Shown: piece by piece, positions 35,201 to 46,600 of the stretch
Layout of the letters: every line of letters begins with the position of its first letter
How positions within the stretch are numbered: the first letter of the stretch is position 1
DNA from: Eutreptiella sp. 'Long Island Sound 2002'
Taxonomy: Eukaryota > Euglenozoa > Euglenophyceae > Eutreptiales > Eutreptiaceae
Assembly: GCA_964036045.1 (NCBI GenBank)
Contig: OZ038381.1
Location: 101,437,367-101,501,366 of the forward strand
Length of the DNA: 64,000 nucleotides
Direction of reading: 5' to 3'
The notes under the pieces: generated by a model
Databases searched by the model: none
What the model saw: the letters and a program-made list of their open reading frames with translations, nothing else
What the model was told of the DNA's origin: nothing
Program-made: the position numbers and the translations under genes

Positions 35201-38081
35201 CCCAGAGGAAGGGCCTCTAGCGGTCCTCTGCGGGGACCTCCACCATCACCCCAGGGGCACCATCCACACCATAGCCCTTGTCGGGGCCTCCATCACCGTA
35301 GTATACGTCACCCTCCCCCAAATACGGGTCCTGCACCACAGCGGGGCACACCACAGCTCCTTTCTACAGCTTCCGGAATGGCCTCAATACCGCCTCTTCC
35401 ACCAGTACCTCACGCACACGGTACGAGCAGCGGGACACACTCTGCCGGGAAGCAAAGACATGCGAGCAGCCTACCGAGATTTCGAAAAGCAACAGCCCCG
35501 ACCCATCCCAGCAACACCGCCCTACGCACCCAGAGGCTCGAAACACGAACCCGTCCCCCCGGTGACGGGCCCAGTCCCGCAACTAACCCTACTACTGGCC
35601 CCGAATGAAGCCAAACCCACGCAGACGACCGTCATCCACCAGGGGGCAAAATGGCGCATACGGAAACACCACATGACCGCCCAAGACCCACCACGGGTCC
35701 CCCATGACTCCCAGAGCATGCCACGCACATGTTGGGCCTGTGACCCCGAGGCACCAACCACACCATGGCCCGTACTACACCTCATAGCACGCCACCACAC
35801 ACACCCCACAACCCACCTACCACCACAGGCCTACGCATGGGTAGCCCCATGGTTCCACCGCACCGATACTAACCCCACGGTAGCGTGGAACCCCGACCAC
35901 GCGCCCAAATGGCTCTTCACCACTACACCCACCTGGCCCCGCCCCGACCCGGCAGGGGTCGCCATCCGTTACAGCATGTACGAGCCAGGCAGAACGGTCA
36001 AGCACGACCACCCCTACTATCCGCTCCACCACTCCTGCCACATACCGGAGCACCGAACACAAACCCAGACATGCCACGACCCAAACCCAGACACAGCCTA
36101 CATCCTCCACTACATCTACTCCTACCTCACACAAGGACAGCCGGAGCAGGGACTCAAAGCCATGTCCCCCAAAGCGAAACACATTCTCTCCAAAGGAATA
36201 GGGGTGTACACCACCCCCATCTTGCAGCCCACAACCCCAGTAGCCCACCTCGCCACGGGCCTCGCCATATACGCCTACCTGCCCATGAACCCATGCCGCC
36301 TCCCACAACCATCACCGGCGGACCGGCTCTTCTTCACCAACGCCTCAGGCGAATCCGCCCTCATGCCAATCACCGGGGGGGCCACCCTGCAGCTAACCCA
36401 CACCGGGGGACACTACCACATGGACCACCACAGGGGCCACACCACCTATGGGGCCTCCTCCCACGGGGAGCTAGGGGCCATGGCCGACGCCATCTCCGAG
36501 ATCGCGGCCAACCTACCCGCCCACCTCCGGCACATCGTCAGGGTCTGGTTCGTGGTAGACGCGGCTGTCGACACACACCTGCTCCTCCGCATAGCAAGGC
36601 AACCACTTCACAAAGCCACCGCGACGAGCCTCGGCACCCAGGCACTGCTGCTCTGGAAAGCCCTTCGCAGCCTTCCCCCCTACGTCCAACTTCACATCGT
36701 GAAACAAGAGTCCCACATACACCAATACGGAAATGGTAAGGTCGACAACCAGGTAGTACACCAGCGCACAACGCACCTACCAACCCTCCAGATCCCTGAC
36801 CTCGGCCGAAACCACACACACCTCCAACACATACCCCCCGTACCCGAGCCCCATCAGACCCCGGACTGGGTACCAGAGGACGACCCCTATTCCTCCCACG
36901 ACAGGGCATACCACTACCCCAACCCCATCCAACATCTCGCCCGTGTGCTTGGCGACGCAGACAGCCGGGCGCACATCCAGGAGCTCCAGGATAGACTGCA
37001 AATCCCCCTCTACCACTCAGCACTGCGCCCAGCAAACGTCCCAGCCCACCTCCAAAAACGACGCATCCAGCTCCTCAGGGAGCAACTATAATTCCTCACC
37101 AGGGTCGCCAGATGGCTCGCCCGCAAGCACATCCGCGTCCCGGAAGAACACACCCGTTGCCCGTGCAACCACACCAGCCCGGAGGACTGGGAACACTTCA
37201 GGAAATGCCCCCTCCATACAGGCAGGGACACGCTAGTGGGCTGGTCCCCGGCGGAAACCCTACGACAACACGAAAGATGGCCAACCCACAGCCACACACA
37301 CCAGGCCACCGAGCACCTCTTCCGGGATCTCCTGGTCAAAGAAGCCACCATGAGAGGGGCGGTGATACAGGCCCTGCACCGACACCTCACCAAACACACG
37401 GAAAGCCCCATGGAGGCAGCAGCGCACTTCCAGCTAGAGGCAGTCCGCAGAGCAGCGGCCCAAAAGGTACAGCGCAAACACCTCCTGTTAACACACGCGG
37501 AGCAACTCACCGACCCCACCGCCAGGGAAAAAACATACAGCGTCTCATCCATTACCATGCCGTGCATGACCCAGACTTCCACTAACCCACTCCGCGCCCC
37601 GCACGCGCCCCCCATCTCCATCCGCAGGCCTCCAAGACACCACCACAGCGCCCCGAAGCCCATCTCTCACCCAATAAGCCACCCGGCACCGCCCAGCCCG
37701 TCTGAGCCCAACCAGGGCCAACCATACGTCGACGTAGATGCCCAAGACCCCGGCAACCCATCCAGCCCAGCTCCCCCGGACCCGGGGCACCCCCCCCTCA
37801 CACCGGCCACCATTCGTGACCCCGACCTCCTCCGAGCAACCCTCCAAGGCTGGGCCCCGACCACCCCCCTGGGCTGGTACCGCCTACAAGAGGACTGGAC
37901 CAAGCTCACAGTCAAAGCCCTCCGGGACCTGACGACCCCAGGCAACGGCCTCCACAAGGCCTTCGTAGACCTCGTACTCTGGCGAGCCTGCAAACACACC
38001 CAGGGCCGGCACGTCTGGATCCCCCCCATCGAGTGGGGCCAGGCCCTGACACACGACACCGACATCAACGTCACGCGTTGA
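32280..38081 (+). pseudogene. LINE copy 1 ORF2: endonuclease-RT-RNase H polyprotein, inactivated
   Basis: The endonuclease has SAPTIIIGDMNAAPT (~32,698), APSRIDVCYGD (~32,878) and TGHSPLHI (~32,962), the D-N, S-R-I-D and H motifs of the AP-endonuclease family. The RT has IIASLDVKGAFPNTP (~34,093) and SGVPQEGAEGPFLYLL (~34,267). A run of seven A where copy 2 has five (~33,882) adds a frameshift. The catalytic FADD reads GFAEYQ at ~34,389-34,406 because of a +1 shift inside the motif. TAA at 34764 replaces a Tyr codon of copy 2. RNase H spans ~36,320-36,770 with GELGAMADAI and VVDAAVDT, but its first Asp is Asn (LFFTNASGE). TAA at 37089 precedes a zinc knuckle (RCPCNHTSPEDWEHFRKC). The frame ends at TGA 38079. 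Confidence 0.85.
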
Positions 38082-38496
38082 GGGACCGTGCGCCTACGAC
38101 GGGCCCCAGCGGAGAAGGACCACCCGGCAGACCCGAAACGCCCGGAGCAGTGGAAACAGGCCAGCGCACCAACCCGCGACACCGCCCTCCGCGCCGCCGG
38201 CCTCCGCACCCCAGACAACGACCTCCCCCCCCCCACCTACAGACATTGACCACCCCCCGCCGGAGGTCTTGGTTACAGTCCTCGAGCGCGGGCACTACTA
38301 CGTGATAGCCGCTACGGCTACGTCCCCCGGCCCGCAATGGCTCGTCCAAGGGACAGACACCATGCTCGCCCCAGGGACCGCCCCACCAGGGGCAGTAGGG
38401 GACCCGACCACCCAGCACAGGGTCCTCAGGGGCGCCCTCCAGCCAGGAGACAAGCCCCCAGCTCGCGCCCTGGCCCAAATCACCTCAGTGGCATAG
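38082..38496 (+). pseudogene. C-terminal extension/remnant of LINE copy 1
   Basis: Downstream of TGA 38079 the same frame continues as coding-like sequence (PKRPEQWKQASAPTRDTALR). A second short frame (VTVLERGHYYVIAATATS...PARALAQITSV) then ends at 38496. Both read as normal protein and may be the true C-terminus, cut by a stop and a frameshift. No domain was recognised. Confidence 0.45.
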
Positions 38497-38503
38497 CATG
38501 AGT

Positions 38504-38712
38504 GCATTAAACAAACACGCCTACTCTTGGGCGTCGCAAAATGCAAAGAGTCCGCAAACCAACGAGTAAATAGCATACACCGCCATGCATGCATTAAGAC
38601 ACGCTTACTCTTGGGCGTCGCCAAAATCAAAGAGTCCAAAACGGGAAGAATAAATCAGACGCCATAGGAAGCAATGTGTAAAGAAAAATGTCTCCGCAAA
38701 AACAAAGAGTCC
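38504..38712 (+). repeat. Duplicated ~84-bp 3'-tail unit with ACTCTT...AAGAGT hairpin
   Basis: TACTCTTGGGCGTCGC followed by CAAAGAGTCC occurs at ~38,521 and ~38,605, with a partial third copy (CAAAGAGTCCGCAACG) at ~38,704. Each can pair ACTCTT with AAGAGT. Its position right after the last LINE coding sequence suggests a 3' UTR recognised by the RT. Confidence 0.6.
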
Positions 38713-38749
38713 GCAACGACGCGGCCACGGTATGGCACACGCGAGCACG

Positions 38750-40350
38750 CAGCCACACCCACACCGCACACACCACGCAACACACCGAGCACGCGCACCG
38801 GTGAACAGGGGCCGGGAGGCCCAGGACACCGCACACGCAACACCGCACACCGGACACCACACACACCGCAACACACCGCGACACCGGAGAACACGAACCA
38901 AGTGTCCCAGGACACCACACGCACAACACAACACGCACCACACGAGCGCAAAAGGGCCAAACGGGACACGCAACACCACGCACAGAGCGTGCACACCGGT
39001 GAACAGGAGCCGGGAGGCCCGGGACACCGTACACACAACACCACACACAGAGCGTGCACACCGGTGAACACAAGCCAAAAGGCCCAGGACACCGCACACG
39101 CACCACCACACACAGAGCTTGCACACCGGTGAACAGGAGCCGGGAGGCCCAGGACGCCGTACACGCACCACCACACACAAAGCGTGCACACCGGTGAACA
39201 GGAGCCGGGAGGCCCAGGACACCGCACACGCACACAGAGCGTGCAAACCGGTGAACAGGAGCCGGGGGGCCCAGGACACCGTACACGCAACACCACACGC
39301 AGGGCGTGCGCACCGGTGAACAGGAGCCGGGAGGCCCAGGACACCGTACGCACAGCACCACACGCAGAGCGTGCACACCGGTGAACAGGAGCCGGGAGGC
39401 CCAGGACACTGTACACGCAACACCACACGCAGAGCGTGCACACCGGTGAACAGGAGCCGGGGGGCCCAGGACACCGTACACGCAGAGCGTGCACACTGGT
39501 GAACAGGAGCTGGGGGGCCCAGAACACCGTACACGCAACACCACACACAGAGCGTACACGCCGGTGAACAGGAGCCGGGAGGCCCAGGACACCGTACACA
39601 CAACACCACACGCAGGGCGTGCGCACCGGTGAACAGGAGCCAGGGAGCCCAGGACACCGTACACGCAACACCACACACAGGGCGTGCACACCGGTGAACA
39701 GGAGCCGGGAGGCCCAGGACGCCGTACACGCGACACCACACACAGAGCGTGCACACCGGTGAACAGGAGCCAGGAGGCCCAGGACGCCGTACACGCAACA
39801 CCACACGCAGAGCGTGCGCACCGGTGAACAGGAGCCGGGAGGCCCAGGACACCGTACACACAACACCACACACAGGGCGTGCGCACCGGTGAACAGGAGC
39901 CGGGAGGCCCAGGACACCGTACGCGCAACACCACGCACAGGGCGTGCACACCGGTGAACAGGAGCAGGGAGGCCCAGGACACCGTACACACGACACCACA
40001 CGCAGGGCGTGCGCACCGGTGAACAGGAGCCAGGGAGCCCAGGACACCGTACAAGCAACACCACACACAGGGCGTGCACACCGGCGAACAGGAGCCGGGA
40101 GGCCCAGGACGCCGTACACGCAACACCACACACAGAGCGTGCACACCGGTGAACAGGAGCCGGGAGGCCCAGGACACCGTACACGCAACACCACGCACAG
40201 AGCGTGCACACCGGTGAACAGGAGCCGGGAGGCCCAGGACACCGTACACGCAACACCAGACACAGAACGTGCACACCGGTGAACAGGAGCCGGGAGGCCC
40301 AGGACGCCGTACACGCGACACCACACGCAGGGCGTGCACACCGGTGAACA
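38750..40350 (+). repeat. 65-bp minisatellite (~24 units)
   Basis: The unit contains GCACACCGGTGAACAGGAGC, GGGAGGCCCAGGACACCG and an AC-rich end. Unit starts at 38,991, 39,056, 39,121 and 39,186 are exactly 65 bp apart, with deleted variants of 57 and 53 bp. The reverse strand is open in all three frames over ~1.7 kb because the unit lacks stops and 65 is not a multiple of three. The array stops at GGTGAACA (40350) and resumes at 52934. Confidence 0.92.
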
Positions 40351-40424
40351 CGACTGCCACGGGCAGGAAGTACATGCCCAAGAGGAACGTAGCAGTCAAA
40401 AACAGCAGCAAATCACAGGTTAGC

Positions 40425-40600
40425 AGATTCCCTCCCACAGGGAATCGAACCTACGCACGCAATCTCGGAGCCGGCTGCACGGCCGCTGGAGTAGCTCCGA
40501 TCGGTGGGAATCGAACCACCGCCAAAATGCAGAAATTGACGAATGGGATCCCGCAGGTCCCGCAATAAGTAGTAGGCGAAATCGCGAGCTGTTGCGCGTA
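40425..40600 (-). other. tRNA-like (possible tRNA-derived SINE) remnant
   Basis: On the minus strand GGTTCGATTCC, a perfect RNA polymerase III B-box-like sequence, occurs twice ~75 bp apart. One copy sits inside a 6-bp stem (CGGTGG / CCACCG). No full cloverleaf can be folded by eye, so a functional tRNA is not claimed. Confidence 0.3.
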
Positions 40601-42000
40601 GAGTCTGGTCCCTGCGTGTCGCATGAGGCATGTGGGGTCCAGCAGGTAAGGGCAGGTAGTTTTTCAAAGAATTAAAACTAAAGGCAAAGTGAAATCACAC
40701 TTTCAAACAAAACTGAAGGTAATGGTACATGCGAAGCGGTGCGACGCGAAAGTGCAAAAATTTCACTTTTTGAAAAAACTGCCAGGAGAATTGACGGGAG
40801 TGTCAAACAGCAACGTAGGACTGTGCCTGCACAAGGGAGCACGAGGGATAGTAGAGATAGAGGCCAGGGAAGCATTCACAAGGGACACAACAAAACTTGA
40901 TGGCCTTGCGAAGCTAGACTAGGGGATGAATCGTGAGTCGTAGCCCAGTGAGGGCCTCTGGGTGCTCTAGGGTTGCAGGTTCCCCATACCCGACATCTAG
41001 CCAAGCTTGACCCCGGGTGCCGTCTTGTGCCTGCCTCTGTCTTGTGCATGCTTAGGGCCACTAATAAACACGGCCACGATGGCCCCACAGTGCGCGCGGT
41101 AGCTCACTAAGTAGAGGAAAGAGGTCACGATGGCCTCAGGGTAAACGATCGACGATCATTTAGGCACAAACCAAAACACGGGTACAATGGCCACACCTTC
41201 CACCTTCGTGCTTTGGACAATTTATGAGGGCTTGTATGGTCTTGATGCTGCTTGATGTGCTTGAGCTAACGCTTGTATTAACGAGTGAGCTCTTGCTTGT
41301 AAGATGTAAGCTTGCTTGATCACCTGCTTGTAAAGACTCAGACAAGGCCTAGCCAAAGGCCCACTTGCAAACAGAACCGACACACAAAAACAGTGAAACC
41401 AAGGCCGGTGTGCCTTCGTTGGAATGTGAGAATGTGGTGGCTCTGATGGTGTTGATATCCATGGACACGGCTCAGCCAAGGGTCGTGTCCACGTCTCCGA
41501 TTAAATTTAGCATGTGTGTCACACGCGATGCACCACTTAGAGGGTAAAGGAGGAGGTACGGAGATGGGATGAGGGTGTGAGTAGACACACTTAAATAGAC
41601 AAACCTCATAACCATGTAATAATAACCTGACCTCACTGCTAACCCCTCACCTAGGAGCCATACTACGTATATATATCATATATACACATAATAGAGCGAT
41701 GCACACCGACAAACACAAGACACACTTGTGCGCGCACACCCATTGGCAGGGCCCGGGGGCACACACTCGCCCGGAGGGCATCACAGAGTGTGGGTCTCGC
41801 GGTGGCGGCCTTGGTGCACGTGATGGGGGCACTCCACACATACGGCACGTGCAAGAGCTTCCACAAACTACTCACGTACACACAACAAACAGTAAGCATA
41901 TCCACAATAGAACACGTGTATAGATACGCCACCTTGTTGCTTGGTGTTCGTGTGTGTCTTGGGGGCGTGCGTATAAACATTTAGGTTAGCTGGCGTGTTA
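40600..42000. other. Non-coding flank inside the insertion block
   Basis: Average-GC sequence without a convincing frame. It includes a TATATATATCATATATACAC stretch near 41,670. It may be 3' UTR or LTR sequence of the gypsy element, but no second LTR copy exists to confirm this. Confidence 0.35.
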
Positions 42001-42026
42001 CCTTTGTCGGTGGGTGTGCCACCGGC

Positions 42027-42240
42027 GGGCCGTAGCGCAGGGGGTCACCTCCAGGTTGCAAATTGGGGAGGTCGCCCGTACGGTCCCGCTGGTGTATCAG
42101 CCCACCCTGCTCCCCGGGGGCACGATGACACGCCCCGAAGGGGTTTTACTCCCCCAACCCCTCTACACCGTGTATGACGGTTCATGTTTACACCTCCGTG
42201 TGTAAACTTGGGCCGGTGTACACGGCTACAAAACCCCAAA
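42027..42240 (+). other. Structured, tRNA-like segment followed by nested hairpin
   Basis: GGGCCGT (42027) can pair with ACGGTCC (42080) around an inner ACCTCC/GGAGGT stem, with an A-box-like TAGCGCAGGGGG. The ~60-nt span is too short for a normal tRNA and lacks a T-loop. A further hairpin with GTTTACAC / GTGTAAAC (around 42,187-42,208) lies within outer CCGTGTA / TACACGG pairs. Its role is unknown. Confidence 0.35.
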
Positions 42241-42399
42241 GGTAGGTGTCAACCTAGGTCTTGCTTGTTCGGGGGGCGGGTGATAACCAACGTAACAGGC
42301 AAGCATATAATCCCGTAACTAAATTAATGGCATGCGCACACACACGCTACCATTGGCCACGGGCACACCCGGTTTTGGTGTGTCTCGGACAGAGAGACT

Positions 42400-43637
42400 C
42401 GTGTGTGTTGTGGAAATCCAAGTCCACGCACGGGTCTCTATAAAGAAAAATGCCACGCCCATATCCCAACCCGTTTGGTTGGGTGTTGAGATAGAGGACC
42501 CCTCGGGTGTTGTGGAAATCCAAGTGCACTCGTGGGGAACTCTAGAGAAAACATTAATATACATATTCTCTCATAAACATATGCATGTGCACACTCGCCC
42601 TTTTCATCATATTGTTTGTTCCCTCTCGTTGCAGGCAGGAATTCCCCCGCGAAATTCATCAAGGACATCAAGAGCACACCCAGCCAGCATGCGGCCCCAT
42701 GCAATAGCAATGAAGGGTACCCACTCCCAACCCGGGCACGCATAGCGACCGGGGACAAATACCCAGGCGGCGGAGACGGCCCAAATCCGCAACGCCACTC
42801 TTTGCCTTTGAAGACCCCACCCACTCATAGAGTGACGGGGCAAAGGCACCCATTGCAATTCATATTAGAATACTTGTACTGTAGAGGACGACCCCTCCCT
42901 CTAGGCTTAAGTCCTCGCCGTATGTAGTGGCAATTTTGCACGCCACGAAATTTTTTCCACGTAATGTGAGCCACACGAGTACTTCGTACCTTGTATACCT
43001 ACCCTCGTGTGGACAAGGGCAAATCGGTGGAAAACCATCACGCCCAACACAAAAAGGGAAAATGGGTTGTACCCGCCAACCCAACGAAGTTTTCAAGCTT
43101 TCGCCATTTTGAGCAAATGATTTAGCTCGTTGGCTTGGGTCAGGGGTCAGGGACAGTCGTGGGGTCGTGGTTTCGGTACGAGGCGGCACTTCGAAACCTT
43201 GCAAACACCACCATGCGCACAACCCGGCAGAGTCTTCGGAAAGTGCTTGCCACGTTGTTAGCACCCTTGACAGAAGGCGTCATCGTGGGCAGGGCTGACG
43301 GCAGTAGTCCTGGTGGTGGTAGGAGTGCTCCAGTAAGACCCAAGGATAGGGGTTTGAATGGCATTAAGACCCCCGAAAGAACACGTCCCACTTCCGCCCC
43401 AGGCTATATGCCACGCCACCCCACCCCAAGGACTCTCAAACCTTGAGCGGTGAGAGAGGTAGACGGTGGGGTAAACCTGCGGTACCCACCGCCCTGCTCC
43501 GGTGGGGATTTTTGTAACCGAGGAGCGCGCCGTGCATGCACATCTTCTTTCCTGTCTCCCACCGCTTCTCGCTCTCTCGTCCCTTCCCCAAACAATAATA
43601 TATCCATATTGGTTAGGGTTTTCTTTTCGTGGCACGC
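42400..43637 (-). other. Presumed 3' untranslated region of the gypsy element
   Basis: No gene. Two direct copies of TTGTGGAAATCCAAGT lie about 103 bp apart (~42,409 and ~42,512). The sequence next to the pol stop is unremarkable. Confidence 0.35.
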
Positions 43638-46600
43638 TCATGAGAGCGGTCCACCAAGGTGGGCAAGGATGTCAACGGTTTCGGTCAGATTCTGTTTCTG
43701 CAAGTAATCTCTCCAAACTTTGTTGTAGGATGGTAAGAAGGTTTCAACAGGTTCCTCGGTATCCCAATCTTTGGTATAACCCTCCCACCGCACTTTGAAG
43801 AGAAGTCTCTTGCGGTAAGTACGGTGACTTAATATTTTCTTGACATTATAGGTGTCCTCCTCAAATTGGGAGGGCACCCTAGCAACCTCCTTCGTGTAAT
43901 TTAGAGGCACGGGGGAGCGAGGGGAGTTGACCGTTTTCATTAAACAATCAACGTGGACGTCAACTAACCTCCGTTGGTCCACTTGAATAACATAGAGGTC
44001 GTGCGCCTTCTTTGCCACAACCTCATAGGGCCCATCCCAATAGGGACAAGTCTTATCGCCAAGATGTTTGCGTTGGCGACGGACCCATACGCGGTCCCCT
44101 TTTGAGAAATTGGGGGACATACTCCTACTCTTATTATACTTACGAGCCATTGTCTCTTGCACTTGAATCATAGCCCTCCGTGCAAGAGCAATAAGCTCCT
44201 CACGCCGTTGGAAGTAGTGAGCGGCGTCTTGGGCCACCCCCTTAGGCTCAGCAAGAGGAGGCCCCTTAGTACGGTTGTGTTTACCAAACACAATCTCGTT
44301 AGGTGTATAACCTGAAGGACCTGTAGTCTCATGCCACGCTCGTACAACGGCGGGCAAAACCTCTACCCAATTAGTTTTCTTTCTCTTCAAGGTAATGGCT
44401 TTAGCAACGGCACGCCTTAGCTGCTTGCCAGTATTTTCGGCCTTGCCATTGCCTTGGTGCCTACCCGCGAGACACATCGTCGAGCGGGCACCAATCTTAG
44501 AACAAAGGGTTTGGAAATATTGGCTCACAAATTGTGGCCCACGGTCGGAGCAAATTTCACGAGGGGCTCCGAACCTATCCACCCAGCGCTCCATTACCAA
44601 ATGGGCCGCTCTTCTCCCCGTTAGCCCTTCATCCTTGTCTTCATGACGGGGTTTAGGAATAGGGATCGCGATGAGGTAGCCGGAAAGCCGGCATACACAT
44701 AGGAGCATTCGGTCATACACCTCTCCATCGTGGGAGGTGGAAGGGTAGTGAAACACATCAAGCGCTATGGAGTACATGGGCTCCATAGGTATAGGCATAG
44801 GGGTCATGTACCCTTGCTTGCGCTTGGTGTCATGCGTGTGAATGGCACATGAGGGACACGTTTGACATTGCAGTTCCACTGCTTTGTACAACCCCTCACC
44901 TTCCACGCCATGGTTAATTTCCTTCCAGTGTTTTTCCACACTGGAGGTAGTTAAGTGAAATGCATCATGGTATTCGGCTACCAAACGATGCACTAGCGGC
45001 GTAGGAACACACCACCGTCCATTACGGACGAGTTTGTTATCCACCAACCTCACTCCATCTTGGAAGCTCCCATTCAAGGCATCTTGCCACATTTGTTTGT
45101 AGCGTTGACAATTTGGGTAGTGTTTAGCCCAATTTATCTCAAAAACATTGGGAGCATCCTCCCCATGTATAGGAGTTGCTTTCTTGTGGGACTTCCGAGA
45201 TTTTTTTATCTTGACAATTCGCTCCAGTCTCCGAAGTTTTCTCTTTTGCTTCGTCCCCCCCCCCACTGGAGGCGAAGCCAGAGGGGGTGGATCACACGCG
45301 GGTGCCCCTTGAGCCCGAGGCGCCGCTTTAGACCTAGTAACAACGGGCGCCACAACCGCCCTAAATACAAGGGGGCGGGCGAGAAGTTCCTCCTTCTCGG
45401 CCGCCATCATGTCCCGCACATCCCCGGCCGCTTGGGCCGTCCCATGTACGGACACATCACCCGACGCCGGGTTAGCAGGGTAAGCCCAACGGGACAAGAA
45501 ATCACCCACGGGGTTCACTGGCCCCGGAGTGTAAACCACATGGAGGTCGAATTTGGAGAACAATTCATGCCAACGCGCTTGGCGTGGAGAGGGACCCCCC
45601 ACGGTTTTGAGGTCCTCCGTAGCCCAATTTTCAAGGCTACGGTGGTCTGTACGGACCTCCACGCGCTTGTTCCCCACCCAACCATGCCATTTTAAAAGCG
45701 CCGCCACTATGGCGTAGCATTCTTTCTCCCGAGGGCTCCAATTCAATTGGCTGCCTGACAATTTGCGGGAGAAAAAGGCAAGGGGGCGTAGGGCACCATC
45801 GGGACCTTCCTGCTGTAGGGCCGCCCCCACCGCCCAATTACTAGCGTCCGGGGTGAGGACAAAGTCCTTATCCCAATCGGCCAGTTGGAGGGGAACAATA
45901 TCCGTAATAGCACGCTTGAGCTTCAAAAAGGCCTCGTTAGCCGGAGCATTCCATGTTAGGCCTATCTTTTTGCCATTCTTATGCTTAGGCAAATCCTTCA
46001 ACATATTAATCAAAGGGGTAGCTATGGAGGCGTAGTTATGGACATAGCCCGAATAATAGTTGGCGAGCCCCAAGAACCCCTGGAGCTCCCGAACATTATC
46101 CGGTTTGTCCCAGCGCTCAAGCGCCAACATTTTCCCTGGCGCCGGCTGACGTGTGTCATTTTCCAACACATGGCCGCAAAACTCAACCGAACGAACAAAG
46201 AAATCGGTTTTGCTAACCGAAGCAACCAACTCCTCTTTTCGTAGCCTATCCAACACGGCACGCACGTCGCGGTCGTGGTTAGCCAATAGCTCCTCCTCCG
46301 CCGCACCGGAGGAACCAATAATAATATCATCAATATATACGTCCGCAGAATCAAAACCCTGCAAAACATCGTCCATGACCCGTTGAAAAATAGCGGGCCC
46401 ATTCTTGATACCCATAGGCATAACACGCCATTGGTATCGCTTACCCGCCAAATTCATGGCGGTTTTAGCCCGGGATTCAGGGTGAAGGGGAATTTGATGA
46501 AACCCTTTACTCAAGTCCACGATAGTGAAAATCTTGTGTTTGGATTGATTTTCCAACATGTTTTCTATGAGGGGGAGGGGGTGTGCGTCGGGCAAGGTAG

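Larger units (their letters stand above)
28120..38710 (+). mobile_element. LINE-like non-LTR retrotransposon, copy 1 (inactivated)
   Basis: About 10.5 kb: a long ORF1, an apurinic-type endonuclease, reverse transcriptase, RNase H and a C-terminal zinc knuckle, in that order. There are no terminal repeats of the LTR kind. Comparison with copy 2 (56.9-64 kb), which is clearly related but strongly diverged, identifies breaks in both ORFs, including one in the RT active site. The 3' tail carries a duplicated ~84-bp hairpin unit. Domain order resembles RNase H-containing LINE clades such as I or Tad1, but the clade was not determined. Confidence 0.85.

Noticed and set aside
38605-40438. Very long minus-strand open frames (539-603 codons) encoding Cys/Val/Pro repeats
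   Set aside because: All three frames are open because a 65-bp unit without stops rotates through the frames. The starts are not ATG-anchored and the codon pattern is purely that of the minisatellite.
42027-42086. Functional tRNA gene
   Set aside because: The acceptor-like pairing is good, but the span is only 60 nt and there is no T-arm or proper anticodon arm.
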